From Ignavibacteriaceae bacterium (lineage in GTDB: Bacteria; Bacteroidota; Ignavibacteria; Ignavibacteriales; Ignavibacteriaceae): a DNA stretch of 7,145 nucleotides. The notes under the pieces are model-generated. The model searched no databases. It saw only the letters and a program-made list of their open reading frames with translations, and was not told where the DNA came from. The stretch spans positions 1 to 7,145 of the forward strand of contig JAIOIM010000707.1 of NCBI GenBank assembly GCA_019912505.1. Reading direction: 5' to 3'. How positions within the stretch are numbered: position 1 is the stretch's first letter; each line of letters opens with the position of its first letter. Shown here piece by piece: positions 1 through 5,875 of the stretch. The translations under genes were made by a program, and so were the position numbers.

Positions 1-347
1 GGGCAGTATTATTATTCTATAAACGATGAGCATGATAAATGGAAGCAGATGAAGATAACAATCCCTGCGAAAATGGAAATCAGTTTCTGTAGAGGCTCTA
101 ACGTAATAAAAAAACAAATGACCGAATAAAAATATACCGGCTGATGTGAATGCGCCGAAAAAAGGGAAGTACTTTATAAAGCCGAGGCGGGAATACTCAA
201 AGCCGCTTATGCTTATTGAAAACATAATCATAAAAACACCGAACAATCTATGGCAGTTTTATTACCGCGGTTTATTGTAAGCAGCAAAAACCCGAGAAAA
301 ATACCTTGAGTGATTCTTAATAAAATTATAATTGAAATAAAATCCAT
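1..347 (-). pseudogene. Broken, partial gene: N-terminal membrane part of an AraC-family-like regulator
   Basis: Read on the minus strand, an ATG at 347 opens a hydrophobic N-terminus (MDFISIIILL...TQGIF). The reading then moves frame twice. Restoring one base in the A-run at 286-290 and one near 250-253 gives a continuous protein through GFLLLTINRGNKTANRLFG into a long third-frame stretch. That stretch is open for 86 codons (258 down to 1) and leaves the window. It has several membrane-like segments and the pieces GIFLFGHLFFYYVRA, FHFRRDCYLHLLPF and IMLIVY. This pattern (short start helix, 'GN+xANRLFG', 'FYYVR', '+RDxxHLLPF') is what I know from Bacteroidota AraC-type regulators with an N-terminal multi-helix membrane domain and a C-terminal helix-turn-helix; the latter would lie outside the window. 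The frame breaks could be true decay or errors near a contig end. If only the last frame is used, the partial coding region would start at an ATG at 231. The family call is by pattern memory, not a search. Confidence 0.5.
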
Positions 348-479
348 TGAAGCAACATTGCGTAAAATTATGAATGCTAAAATAATGCTTAAAAGTGATT
401 GATTAAAGGAATTGGGGAAAATTTAATTTTCAAATAATAGTCGGAGTCAATAGTCAATTTTTTGAACTGGGAAGGGAAG

Positions 480-528
480 CCGGGATTCATTGTACATTGT
501 GAATTATACATTGTACATTAATCCCCGG
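480..528. repeat. Imperfect inverted repeat enclosing two 'cattgtacatt' copies
   Basis: The 11-base word cattgtacatt occurs at 488-498 and again at 509-519. Each copy contains the palindrome tgtaca. The pair is bracketed by ccgggatt (480-487) and aatccccgg (520-528), which are complementary except for one extra c. The whole can therefore fold as a hairpin in either strand. Similar 'attgtacattgt' strings occur as dispersed non-coding repeats in genomes of this general group; that is my recollection and was not searched. Confidence 0.6.
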
Positions 529-541
529 TGTCTTCTATACA

Positions 542-589
542 CCCCGTTGTAGAAAGACTGTGGAGATATCTGAGTTTTACTCAACGGGG
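542..589. repeat. Inverted repeat ccccgttg / caacgggg
   Basis: Arms at 542-549 and 582-589 are perfect 8-bp complements separated by 32 bases. A second, smaller hairpin (tgagt/actca, 571-575 with 579-583) overlaps the right arm by two bases, so the two helices compete. No T-run follows on either strand, so it does not look like a simple terminator. It probably belongs to the same repeat cluster as its neighbours. Confidence 0.5.
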
Positions 590-612
590 CACTCAGCCAC
601 CTTTTTATAACT

Positions 613-638
613 AAGGTTGTTGAGTTTTTTCCGAACGA
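613..638. repeat. 26-bp direct repeat, copy 1
   Basis: This stretch (aaggttgttg...ccgaacga) is repeated without mismatch at 660-685, a period of 47 bases. After the perfect part both copies continue with related text: gattgagtaa here and cagtgaggaa after copy 2. The tail 'ccgaacga..gtgagga' resembles short dispersed repeats known from many Bacteroidota-like genomes. That relation is inferred from memory. Confidence 0.8.
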
Positions 639-659
639 GATTGAGTAATTTGACGGCAC

Positions 660-685
660 AAGGTTGTTGAGTTTTTTCCGAACGA
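660..685. repeat. 26-bp direct repeat, copy 2
   Basis: Identical to 613-638. It is followed by cagtgaggaa and then by a short hairpin (700-716) just before the stop codon of the CLC gene. There is no third copy in the window, so the two form a tandem-like pair and not an array. Confidence 0.8.
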
Positions 686-693
686 CAGTGAGG

Positions 694-716
694 AAAAAGT
701 ATCGAAACAACCGATA
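694..716 (-). terminator. Weak possible terminator behind the CLC gene
   Basis: On the minus strand, about 17 bases past the CLC stop codon, the sequence can form a 5-bp stem (tatcg/cgata, 700-704 with 712-716) followed by c and a run of five T. The stem is short and AT-rich, so termination may be inefficient or may depend on the repeats further on. The placement is right; the strength is doubtful. Confidence 0.27.
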
Positions 717-733
717 ACCAAAAGAAACTTAAC

Positions 734-2800
734 CTACAAACTCATAACCAAATTAATATTTCTAATCTCGCCGGCAATTACCAACGTGTCCTCTTGTTGG
801 ATAATGTACGAAGGAGAAGGGATTGCTTTTATTTTTTCGCCGCCAGCTTCCATAGTTTTTATTGATAAAACATCAACCCCGTAAACAGCGCGTATATCAA
901 GTTCCCTTATTGATTTGCCGATGAACGCTACTGGGGGCGCAATTTCGGTTATCGAATACCCTTCCATAAAATGTAAGTTGGGTATATCTTCTTTCATTGA
1001 AATACTGCTGGCAAGCGATGTTGTAATTTCGCGGCGTTCTATTTCTTTTTGATACGCGTCCTGTATTTCGCGCCGCCAAATCATTCCCAGAATTTTTTTT
1101 GAGTCTTCGCTTTCTACAACCGGCAAGCCTTCTATATTATAGCGTTTCATTTTTTCGAGAACAGACTGGCAATGCTCAGTAAGAAACGCCGGTTTAAAAT
1201 TTTTATTTGCAATATCTGCCGCTATTAATAAGTTTTTTAATGATTCCCTTTCGTACAAATGATCTTTTATATCGTAAATTGAAATTAAACCGTGAACCAA
1301 ACTGTTGTTTACTACCGGAAACACAGGGCCTGTGCCGCGTATTACTTTGTTTACCACCTGGCTGAAGTTATCGGAGGTATCAATGGAATCGAAATCGCTT
1401 GTATAAACATTTTTTACAAATAATGATTCCATAATGTTTAACTCGGTGCCTTCTTTTATGCTGATGTTACGCAAAAGAAGTTTAAGTGTGTAGATTGATT
1501 CGCGCGATAGTTTGGTTGATACAATCATACTTATTATTGAGGTAACCATAACCGGCAGAATAATTCTGTAATCCGAGGTTAACTCGAAGACAATAATAAT
1601 AGCCGTAATAGGAGCGCGTGTTGTACCGGCAACCAATCCGCCCATTGCAACAAGCGCATATGCCCCGGGCGCAGCAGTAATATCGGGGAATAATGAGTGT
1701 ACAATAAATCCGAAAAAGAAACCGAGCATAACGCCAATATAAAGTGATGGGGCAAAAACACCGCCTGAACCTCCGGAACCGAGAGTTAATGCAGTTGCAA
1801 TAATTTTTAAGAATATTAACGCAAAGGCAAGATACCATAGCATGTTGCCGTGCAGAGCGTTGTTTATCGAGTCGTAACCCACACCCATTACGTGAGGGAA
1901 TAATAATGCTATAAGACCTATTAATACGCCGCCCACAGCAGGTTTTAGATATTCGGGAAACTTAAATTTGTTGTCGAAATAATTTTCGCTGAAGTAGAGT
2001 AATTTTATAAAGAGGAATGATATTAACCCGCATAAACCACCGAGTATAAAATAAAGACCAATTTCGTACGGCGAGACAAGTTGGTAGTGGGGAACAATAA
2101 ACGCCGCTAAGTTGCCTTCATAACTATGCGAAACCACGGTTGCCATTACAGATGCAATAACTATCGGCGAAAACTGAGCAACGGCAAAATCCATCAAAAT
2201 GATTTCTACCGCAAACAAAGCTCCGGCTACAGGGGCGTTAAATGCCGCCGCAATGCCCGCCGCCGCACCGCAGCCAACGAGCGTTTTTAGCCGCTTGCTT
2301 GGTATCCTAAAAAACTGTCCAACCGTAGAGCCAAGGCTCGACCCGATTTGAATAATAGGACCTTCCCGCCCAACCGAGCCGCCGGTTCCTATTGTAATTG
2401 CAGATGCAATAGCTTTTATTATTGCAACTCGTGCGCGTATTATTCCGCCGCGCAGCAATATTGCCTGCATTACTTCCGGTACGCCGTGCCCTTTTGCTTC
2501 CGGCGCAAAAAAATAAATAAGCGGTCCAACAACCAAACCGCCAATTACTGGCACGAGAATTTTTAAATACCAGGGCGCCGCAATTATATTATCAAGCAGA
2601 GAAAGTGCGCCGGGGAAGGAAAGTTGCGAGATAAACTCAATCATCGCCCTTATGCCTATTGCTGAAAAACCAGCAAGGATACCAATTATAATAGCGATGA
2701 TTATCATAAAAGTATGTTCGGTCATCTGCGCTTTTTCTAAAAGTGCGGCAGTATGGTGCGACAATGAATTAAATATTTTTGATAATCTAATTTTTAACAA
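734..2800 (-). CDS. CLC-family chloride channel/transporter with CBS pair and TrkA_C-like domain
   Basis: Inner-membrane anion channel or Cl-/H+ antiporter of the CLC family, 688 residues. The membrane core spans roughly residues 28-440. Signature motifs in order: GHGVP at 104-108 (in place of the usual GSGIP, so His stands where the ion-coordinating Ser is in E. coli ClcA), GREGP at 144-148 with gating glutamate E146, GGVFAP at 346-351 with F349, and Y437 matching the pore tyrosine. The internal proton glutamate of exchangers appears to be Ile200 (E199-I200 where ClcA has Glu-Glu). After the membrane part come two CBS domains (about 455-515 and 525-582) and an RCK/TrkA_C-like domain (about 605-688). 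These would lie in the cytosol and may sense nucleotides or ligands. The chosen start is a TTG at 2800 without a clear ribosome site. The first ATG is residue 26 (position 2725), but the preceding residues fit the first amphipathic helix. The stop is TAG. The gene is monocistronic and reads toward the repeat region. Channel versus exchanger cannot be settled from sequence. Confidence 0.95.
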   Translation of the reverse strand: MLKIRLSKIFNSLSHHTAALLEKAQMTEHTFMIIIAIIIGILAGFSAIGIRAMIEFISQLSFPGALSLLDNIIAAPWYLKILVPVIGGLVVGPLIYFFAPEAKGHGVPEVMQAILLRGGIIRARVAIIKAIASAITIGTGGSVGREGPIIQIGSSLGSTVGQFFRIPSKRLKTLVGCGAAAGIAAAFNAPVAGALFAVEIILMDFAVAQFSPIVIASVMATVVSHSYEGNLAAFIVPHYQLVSPYEIGLYFILGGLCGLISFLFIKLLYFSENYFDNKFKFPEYLKPAVGGVLIGLIALLFPHVMGVGYDSINNALHGNMLWYLAFALIFLKIIATALTLGSGGSGGVFAPSLYIGVMLGFFFGFIVHSLFPDITAAPGAYALVAMGGLVAGTTRAPITAIIIVFELTSDYRIILPVMVTSIISMIVSTKLSRESIYTLKLLLRNISIKEGTELNIMESLFVKNVYTSDFDSIDTSDNFSQVVNKVIRGTGPVFPVVNNSLVHGLISIYDIKDHLYERESLKNLLIAADIANKNFKPAFLTEHCQSVLEKMKRYNIEGLPVVESEDSKKILGMIWRREIQDAYQKEIERREITTSLASSISMKEDIPNLHFMEGYSITEIAPPVAFIGKSIRELDIRAVYGVDVLSIKTMEAGGEKIKAIPSPSYIIQQEDTLVIAGEIRNINLVMSL

Positions 2801-3254
2801 TGAATAGTTTACCGTAAATGAATTATTTGTTATTTCAATAATAAAAATTATTCGTATGAATTTATAATTTATCTTTTGATGAAATTATAATAGGGATAAA
2901 ATATAGTTTATCGGAGTTTAAAAATCGTGTGCAAATTTCTCTATCATAACATCGTAAACAAAAATAGGTGATGTTTTTAAGTACAAAATATTTTTACTAC
3001 GGCAGCCTTGTTATAAATCATAAATTAGTCGGGTATAAAAAGGTTAACAATTCAATTTGAGGTAGAAATATAAACCGTTGAATCGGTTTCGTTAATGAGA
3101 TAAGATAGAGAATCTCAAACGGTTTCACCTGTGCGCTGTGGTGTAACCGTTTACAACCTTTTTAGAGCGGGCTCATAAATATTTAGCTGCCATTTAAAAA
3201 TGAAACTTTATCTCAAGTATGTTTGTTTATCATCATAACAAGTAAAAATTAAAA
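2801..3254. other. Divergent intergenic region between the CLC and cobalamin-protein genes
   Basis: These 454 AT-rich bases separate two divergently transcribed genes and must hold both promoters. I found no convincing promoter match: tataat at 2886-2891 lacks a properly spaced upstream box. I see no open frame worth calling and no tRNA. The notable content is the foldable element at 3036-3164. The 90 bases after it up to the cobalamin gene contain only small palindromes (gagcgggctc at 3165-3174, catttaaaaatg at 3190-3201). Confidence 0.6.
3036..3164 (+). ncRNA. Candidate structured RNA leader with competing helices
   Basis: A 10-bp perfect outer helix (taaaaaggtt 3036-3045 with aaccttttta 3155-3164) encloses three successive hairpins. 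These are aaaccg/cggttt (3072-3077 with 3084-3089), gagat/atctc (3097-3101 with 3112-3116), and a 13-bp arm with one mismatch (3117-3129 with 3140-3152, 10-base loop). The second and third abut with no gap. An alternative 8-bp helix (3072-3079 with 3118-3125) would destroy both the first and third hairpins. The right side ends in five T, six bases past the third hairpin, loosely terminator-like. The strand is assigned because the cobalamin-binding protein gene starts 91 bases downstream. It does not match the cobalamin riboswitch consensus or any other class I recognise. A mobile-repeat remnant is the main alternative. Confidence 0.35.
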
Positions 3255-3896
3255 GTGATGATAAGAGAAGTATATTTTTTTGATTTTTTTAATAGCCTTA
3301 TCGTTGGTGATAAAACCAATTGCTCTGTTATAATAGAAACCCTGCATAGGGAAAATGTTGATGTTAAGAAAATTTATACAAATTTATTCCAGCGTTCGTT
3401 ATTCCGTATTGGAAAAATGTGGGATGAAAATCAAATTTCCATAGCCGAAGAGCATGCCGCTACACAGGTTATCGAAAGTTTGATGGGTCTGTTGCAACTA
3501 AAATACAGATGCGGAGAAAAAACCGATAAAAAAGCCATCATATCATGTGTCGATAAAGAATTTCACCTTATAGGCGCACGTATGGCGGCACACATTTTTG
3601 AATTAAACGGCTGGAATGTTTCTTTCCTCGGTGCTTCTACACCTACACGCGAAATAATAAAACTTATAGAAAAAATAAAACCTGATATTGTGGGGTTGTC
3701 ATTTAATTTTTACTTAAACTTTTTCCGCCTAACTAAAGAAATTGATACTATCCGTAAACACTTTCCCGATCTGAAAATTTTAATAGGCGGACAGGGGGTA
3801 AAGCAGACAGATGAAAAGGTAATTAATAAATATGAAAACCTTTTTTATTTCAATTCGCTTTTTGAACTGGATACTTTTATAAAAAAACAAAAATAA
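3255..3896 (+). CDS. Stand-alone cobalamin (B12)-binding protein with Wx9EH photosensor-type cap
   Basis: Soluble 213-residue protein. Residues about 10-85 form the four-helix cap domain of B12-binding modules and contain W56 followed by nine residues and E66-H67. This is the Wx9EH motif that in CarH and LitR covers the adenosyl group of the cofactor. Residues about 92-210 form the Rossmann-like B12 domain: E102-F-H104-L-I-G107 is the ExHxxG motif with H104 as the predicted lower cobalt ligand, S149 sits in the GLS segment, and G178-G179 in the IGG(Q) loop. Unlike CarH there is no N-terminal MerR helix-turn-helix, so it cannot bind DNA in that way. AerR of purple bacteria, an antirepressor with a similar layout, is the closest functional analogy. 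The start is GTG 3255 or ATG 3258, adjacent; an in-frame stop at 3243-3245 limits it. The gene is probably alone; a small hairpin follows. Light sensing is inferred from the motif, whereas cobalamin binding is well supported. Confidence 0.9.
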   Translation: MMIREVYFFDFFNSLIVGDKTNCSVIIETLHRENVDVKKIYTNLFQRSLFRIGKMWDENQISIAEEHAATQVIESLMGLLQLKYRCGEKTDKKAIISCVDKEFHLIGARMAAHIFELNGWNVSFLGASTPTREIIKLIEKIKPDIVGLSFNFYLNFFRLTKEIDTIRKHFPDLKILIGGQGVKQTDEKVINKYENLFYFNSLFELDTFIKKQK

Positions 3897-3912
3897 CTGT
3901 CTTGCATTCAGC

Positions 3913-3928
3913 GGGTGACTTTTCACCC
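3913..3928 (+). terminator. Small GC-rich hairpin after the cobalamin-protein gene
   Basis: gggtga (3913-3918) and tcaccc (3923-3928) pair perfectly around a cttt loop, 16 bases past the stop codon. The following bases are attaaagttta, not a true T-run, so termination would be weak. The hairpin may instead protect the 3' end or partly separate this gene from the protease gene 56 bases on. Confidence 0.35.
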
Positions 3929-3984
3929 ATTAAAGTTTATATTAAGCTCTGGAACAATAATTATTTATATCCTCCGGTTTAATC

Positions 3985-5058
3985 ATGAAAAATAAATTTA
4001 TCTTCCTTTCCGCCATTCTGTTTCTTTTCTCTCTTTTTTCATTCTCTTGTTCCTCGGCTATTTACGATATTGCCTATCCAACATTAAATGACGGCAAGTA
4101 CGACTCCGAATTTCCATACCGCAACTGCTCACAGCAGCTTGAAGAAATAAATAAAAGCGTAAAGTTGATAAGCTGTATAGCGTTTTATGAAAGTTATATT
4201 TTTGACATTTCGAGCAATATTAAACTGAATGATTTAAATGAAAACGTAATGCTTAACCGGAGTGCAGATAGAACTTTTTTTGAATCTACCGAATCCGGAA
4301 CAGCAACAGTAATTTATTATGGGAAGGGTTATACCGCACTTCTTACTTGTTCGCATATAATCGATTTCCCGGATACAGTTGTTTCCTATTTTACAACTGA
4401 ATTGGGAAATACAACCGATATAGTTCAAAGTATATCGATAAAAACAAAACAAAAAAATTACCTTCCGGAAGCCCCCACAGTAGGCGAGTTTGAAATAATC
4501 TTAAACGATAGACAACTTGACGCCGCAATTATCGGACTTAAAACAAACTCGGAAGAAGCAAAACATTTACCTGTTTTAAGATATCCGCTCGGCGCCGCAA
4601 AAGAACTTGAATGGGGTTCGTTCGTTTATATTTTCGGTTATCCGCTGAATTATAAAATGGTGAGCAAAGCAATAGTCAGCAATCCTAAACGCGACCGCAA
4701 AGGTTCGTTTCTGCTCGATGCTGTTTTTAACCGCGGTTTTAGCGGCGGTATTGTTTTGGCTGTAAGGGATGGTGTGCCAAATTTTGAAGTAGTAGGTATG
4801 GTACGTTCTGTACCTGCCGAGTTTCAATCATCGCTTGTTCCTGAAAAACTAAAAGATAATTTAAACTACAACCCGCGTATTCCATACACCGGTCAGTTTT
4901 TTGTTGAAAGAAGAATGACAATAAACTACGGAATAACAACTGTAGTTTCCATCGAAGCGATTTTGGAGTTTATTGAATCAAATGAAGATCTACTCGAAGC
5001 AAGGCGCATTTTTATAAAAGAAGAACTCGGCAGCGAAAAAATTAATTTTCCGAAATAA
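3985..5058 (+). CDS. Trypsin-like serine protease lipoprotein
   Basis: Predicted exported, lipid-anchored protease of 357 residues. A short Lys-containing N-terminus and a strongly hydrophobic stretch (residues 5-20) lead to a lipobox-like S-F-S-C with C22 as the probable lipidated cysteine. The sequence before it is looser than the classical L-A-G-C. The protease domain begins near residue 103: TATVIYYGKGYTALLTCSH holds the predicted catalytic H124 (the 'TAAH' position), D179 lies in LDAAIIGL, and S253 in GFSGG, the GxSGG nucleophile motif. Spacing and order fit the chymotrypsin/Deg-type fold. Residues 44-100 form an unassigned N-terminal segment and 275-357 a C-terminal extension with acidic helices; no PDZ domain is recognised. 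The start is an ATG with no Shine-Dalgarno sequence. The substrate is unknown. It probably acts in the periplasm or on the outer membrane. A protease-like binding protein is possible, but all three active residues are present. Confidence 0.8.
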   Translation: MKNKFIFLSAILFLFSLFSFSCSSAIYDIAYPTLNDGKYDSEFPYRNCSQQLEEINKSVKLISCIAFYESYIFDISSNIKLNDLNENVMLNRSADRTFFESTESGTATVIYYGKGYTALLTCSHIIDFPDTVVSYFTTELGNTTDIVQSISIKTKQKNYLPEAPTVGEFEIILNDRQLDAAIIGLKTNSEEAKHLPVLRYPLGAAKELEWGSFVYIFGYPLNYKMVSKAIVSNPKRDRKGSFLLDAVFNRGFSGGIVLAVRDGVPNFEVVGMVRSVPAEFQSSLVPEKLKDNLNYNPRIPYTGQFFVERRMTINYGITTVVSIEAILEFIESNEDLLEARRIFIKEELGSEKINFPK

Positions 5059-5082
5059 AAAGACGGAATAAATCCGTCTTTT
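5058..5082. terminator. Bidirectional intrinsic terminator between convergent genes
   Basis: aaaagacgga (5058-5067) pairs perfectly with tccgtctttt (5073-5082) around a 5-base loop. The A-run on one side and T-run on the other let it act in both directions. It lies directly after the protease gene's stop codon and 24 bases beyond the mscL stop, so it can serve both. Confidence 0.85.
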
Positions 5083-5106
5083 ATAAAAATTTATTGCATG
5101 CTTATT

Positions 5107-5568
5107 TTATCCAATTGCCGGAAGTTCGCTTGTACAAAAAGCGCAGCGGGTTGCTTTTATTGCAACTTTTGATGCACAATAAGGGCACTCTTTTGTGGTG
5201 GGTGCAGCAGGAACTTCATCTTTTTTACGCTGCATACGGGCAAGCGCTTTTATGAGTAAAAATACTGCCCATGCCACTATTAAGAAGCTAATTAATTTAT
5301 TAAGGAACACTCCTAAATTTAAAGTAACAGCCCCTGCTGTTTGTGCATCGGCAAGCGTAGAGTACGGCGGCGCAGTAGTTGCCCCGGCTTTGAGCAAAAT
5401 AAAAATATCTTTAAAATCAACGCTTCCTAAAAGTATACCAATGGGCGGCATAATAATATCGGCAACAAGCGAAGAAACAATTGTTCCGAATGCTGCACCA
5501 ATTATTATACCCACAGCCATATCGATTACATTACCTTTCATTGCAAAAGCTTTAAACTCTTTCCACAT
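5107..5568 (-). CDS. mscL: Large-conductance mechanosensitive channel MscL with C-terminal zinc ribbon
   Basis: Inner-membrane channel that opens under membrane tension and releases solutes on hypo-osmotic shock. The N-terminal helix and first membrane helix (MWKEFKAFAMKGNVIDMAVG... residues 1-45) match the family closely, with the GxIIGxAFGxI pore constriction at 20-30. A periplasmic loop (about 50-85) and second membrane helix (about 86-108, ending in basic residues) follow. In place of the usual short coiled C-terminal helix, the tail carries C128-P-Y-C131, ten residues, then C142-A-F-C145, a four-cysteine zinc-ribbon pattern in the cytosol. Length is 153 residues against about 130-150 for typical members. 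The start is an ATG at 5568 with a good aaggag nine bases upstream. Single gene, convergent with the protease gene and sharing its terminator. Confidence 0.97.
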   Translation of the reverse strand: MWKEFKAFAMKGNVIDMAVGIIIGAAFGTIVSSLVADIIMPPIGILLGSVDFKDIFILLKAGATTAPPYSTLADAQTAGAVTLNLGVFLNKLISFLIVAWAVFLLIKALARMQRKKDEVPAAPTTKECPYCASKVAIKATRCAFCTSELPAIG

Positions 5569-5577
5569 AGTGGCAGT

Positions 5578-5583
5578 CTCCTT
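5578..5583 (-). promoter_or_regulatory. Ribosome binding site of mscL
   Basis: On the minus strand aaggag lies nine bases before the ATG. This is the clearest Shine-Dalgarno sequence in the window, where most other starts lack one, and it fixes the mscL start. Confidence 0.8.
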
Positions 5584-5875
5584 AATTTTTTATAAAATAT
5601 CGAATTAATTGGAATGACATATTTATAATAAGAAAAAGTAAATAAATAAACATCCCCTTTGTTATTAATTGTCGTGAAATTTTAAACTCCAGGCAATTAG
5701 CCTGCTGCACCAGGCAAGTTATATTTGGCAGGCAATTGGATAACTTGTTGCAGTATAAATGGTTGTGTAAAATTCAGGTGTTGGCACAATTCTGCTAACA
5801 TATAAACAGAAATAAAACGGAGACACAATTTTGAACACTTTAAATATTCATGAATCATTAAAAAGGAAAGTTGTT
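5584..5875. other. Divergent intergenic region upstream of mscL and the unknown lipoprotein
   Basis: About 290 bases without a gene. The left part (5584-5680) is AT-rich and should contain the mscL promoter; no clear boxes are seen. The right part holds three copies of caggcaa (5690-5696, 5711-5717, 5729-5735) and a large imperfect hairpin (5705-5753). A TTG codon at 5831 is in frame with the lipoprotein gene, but the ATG at 5876 is preferred. Confidence 0.55.
5700..5753 (+). promoter_or_regulatory. Hairpin with two alternative folds upstream of the lipoprotein gene
   Basis: ctgca (5705-5709) pairs with tgcag (5749-5753), and caagttat (5715-5722) with ataacttg (5740-5747). This gives a 13-bp interrupted stem with a 17-base loop. 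A competing smaller hairpin, gcctg/caggc (5700-5704 with 5711-5715), uses part of the same bases. It could be a 5' untranslated structure or an operator. The strand is assumed from the gene that follows. Confidence 0.4.

Larger units (their letters stand above)
348..733. other. Gene-free, repeat-rich intergenic region
   Basis: No believable gene is seen between the broken regulator and the CLC gene. A 68-codon minus-strand frame (504-710) runs through repeats and hairpins and has low-complexity, unconvincing protein sequence. The region holds an AT-rich leader for the regulator (348-475), a 'cattgtacatt' repeat pair inside an imperfect hairpin (480-528), an 8-bp stem (542-589), and a 26-bp direct repeat pair (613-685). 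The CLC gene reads leftward into it, so it also contains that gene's 3' untranslated end. Confidence 0.6.

Noticed and set aside
613..685. CRISPR array
   Set aside because: Only two repeat copies with a 21-base interval containing related, non-unique sequence, and no cas gene in the window.
504..710. 68-codon minus-strand open frame
   Set aside because: It lies entirely across hairpins and the 26-bp repeat pair, its protein has no family character, and the repeats give it repeated internal words; best read as non-coding.
1482..1838. Long antisense-frame and offset-frame open stretches within the CLC gene (also 897-1079, 1579-1761, 2348-2566)
   Set aside because: All overlap the well-supported CLC reading frame, and their proteins are rich in Cys, Tyr and Arg in the manner of frame shadows.
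734..2800. Fluoride-specific CLC-F transporter
   Set aside because: The gating motif is the standard GREGP and the protein carries CBS and TrkA_C-like domains, unlike the short CLC-F type.
2886..2891. Promoter at tataat
   Set aside because: No upstream box at proper spacing on the plus strand, and the surrounding DNA is so AT-rich that a single tataat means little.
3036..3164. Cobalamin riboswitch upstream of the B12-binding protein
   Set aside because: The conserved B12 box and core words of the cobalamin riboswitch are absent; the binding protein itself would not normally be under such control.
4234..4939. Minus-strand open frames inside the protease gene
   Set aside because: They overlap the coding frame with the intact catalytic motifs and show no family features.
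5195..5608. 137-codon plus-strand open frame over mscL
   Set aside because: It is antisense to a clear mscL with a good ribosome site; its sequence is what the complement of MscL codons would give.
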